Of a stretch of 64,000 bases of DNA, positions 63,847-64,000 are shown one piece after another (within the stretch, counting starts at the first letter, position 1; each line of letters opens with the position of its first letter). Source of the stretch: JAHDCJ01 sp039028895. Lineage in GTDB: Bacteria > Bacteroidota > Bacteroidia > Chitinophagales > Saprospiraceae. A program made the position numbers and the translations under genes. The notes below the pieces were generated by a model, which did not search any database, was not told the DNA's origin, and worked only from the letters and a program-made list of their open reading frames with translations. The stretch is taken from the NCBI GenBank assembly GCA_039028895.1, contig JBCCHF010000016.1, forward strand, positions 1-64,000, in the 5' to 3' direction.

Positions 63847-64000
63847 TGTATTTCTCAAAAGCCGATATCAAACAAATGGGTCGTGTTGAGCGATTGAAGC
63901 TCATTAACTCCCTTTCGGGAATTAAACCAGCCAATCTTGTAGGTACAATTTCCGATTCTGGTGAAACGAATCTCGCTATAATCAGTTCAGTAGTCCATAT
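63846..64000 (+). CDS. Flavin reductase family protein, N-terminal part (cut by window end)
   Basis: The ATG overlaps the previous stop by one base. The 51 complete codons read MYFSKADIKQMGRVERLKL, then the strand NLVGTISDSGETNLAIISSVVH, which matches the start of flavin-reductase-type FMN-binding split barrels. The gene runs off the end of the window. Two adjacent copies of the fold suggest a pair. Confidence 0.7.
   Translation, partial: MYFSKADIKQMGRVERLKLINSLSGIKPANLVGTISDSGETNLAIISSVVH

Overview
The window looks like a chromosomal segment of a Bacteroidota bacterium, most likely of the Saprospirales (Saprospiraceae/Lewinella-like). The evidence is two giant secreted proteins built of SprB-type repeats with type IX secretion (T9SS) C-terminal sorting domains, a T9SS-type metalloprotease, promoters of the Bacteroidota form TTG-N19-TAnnTTTG, a type II glutamine synthetase, and an ECF sigma/FecR/STN-TonB signalling set. 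Placement to family is inference from gene content; no rRNA lies in the window.

Layout. 0.2-15.8 kb: two giant repeat proteins (2,724 and 1,831 residues) flank a minus-strand gene of an uncharacterised helical family; a paralogue of that family lies at 30.3 kb. 15.8-20.3 kb: a very small lipoprotein gene with its own promoter, terminator and a perfect palindrome, then a class A penicillin-binding protein and a transglutaminase-like protein that share a basic C-terminal tail. 20.3-30.2 kb: a nitrogen-assimilation block, all on the minus strand (P-II protein, ammonium transporter, outer-membrane protein, type II glutamine synthetase, glutamate synthase large and small subunits). 30.3-38.1 kb: the second helical paralogue and housekeeping genes (L21, an extended L27, a PolX-like protein, DUF1573 protein, prenyltransferase, RuvX, peptide deformylase, RNase H). 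38.2-51.2 kb: metalloprotease, alcohol dehydrogenase, a MoxR/VWA pair, a lipid-related trio (SCP2, sulfotransferase, DUF1214), a 32-residue membrane peptide, PhzF, an AraC regulator, a second deformylase and a methyltransferase.

51.2-62.0 kb is the most distinctive region. Seven minus-strand genes read ECF sigma factor, FecR anti-sigma, STN-type TonB receptor, a TcuA-like flavoprotein dehydrogenase, TctC, a TctA-TctB fusion and a PrpF-family isomerase. Together they could form a substrate-sensing route from the outer membrane to the TCA cycle for a tricarboxylate such as tricarballylate or trans-aconitate. Three inverted repeats divide the cluster into likely expression segments. The window ends with a VOC protein, an SDR that lacks the usual catalytic tyrosine and two flavin-reductase-like genes, the last cut by the window edge.

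No tRNA, rRNA, CRISPR array, insertion sequence or phage gene was seen. Several starts were moved from the longest open frame to an internal ATG, as stated in the entries.
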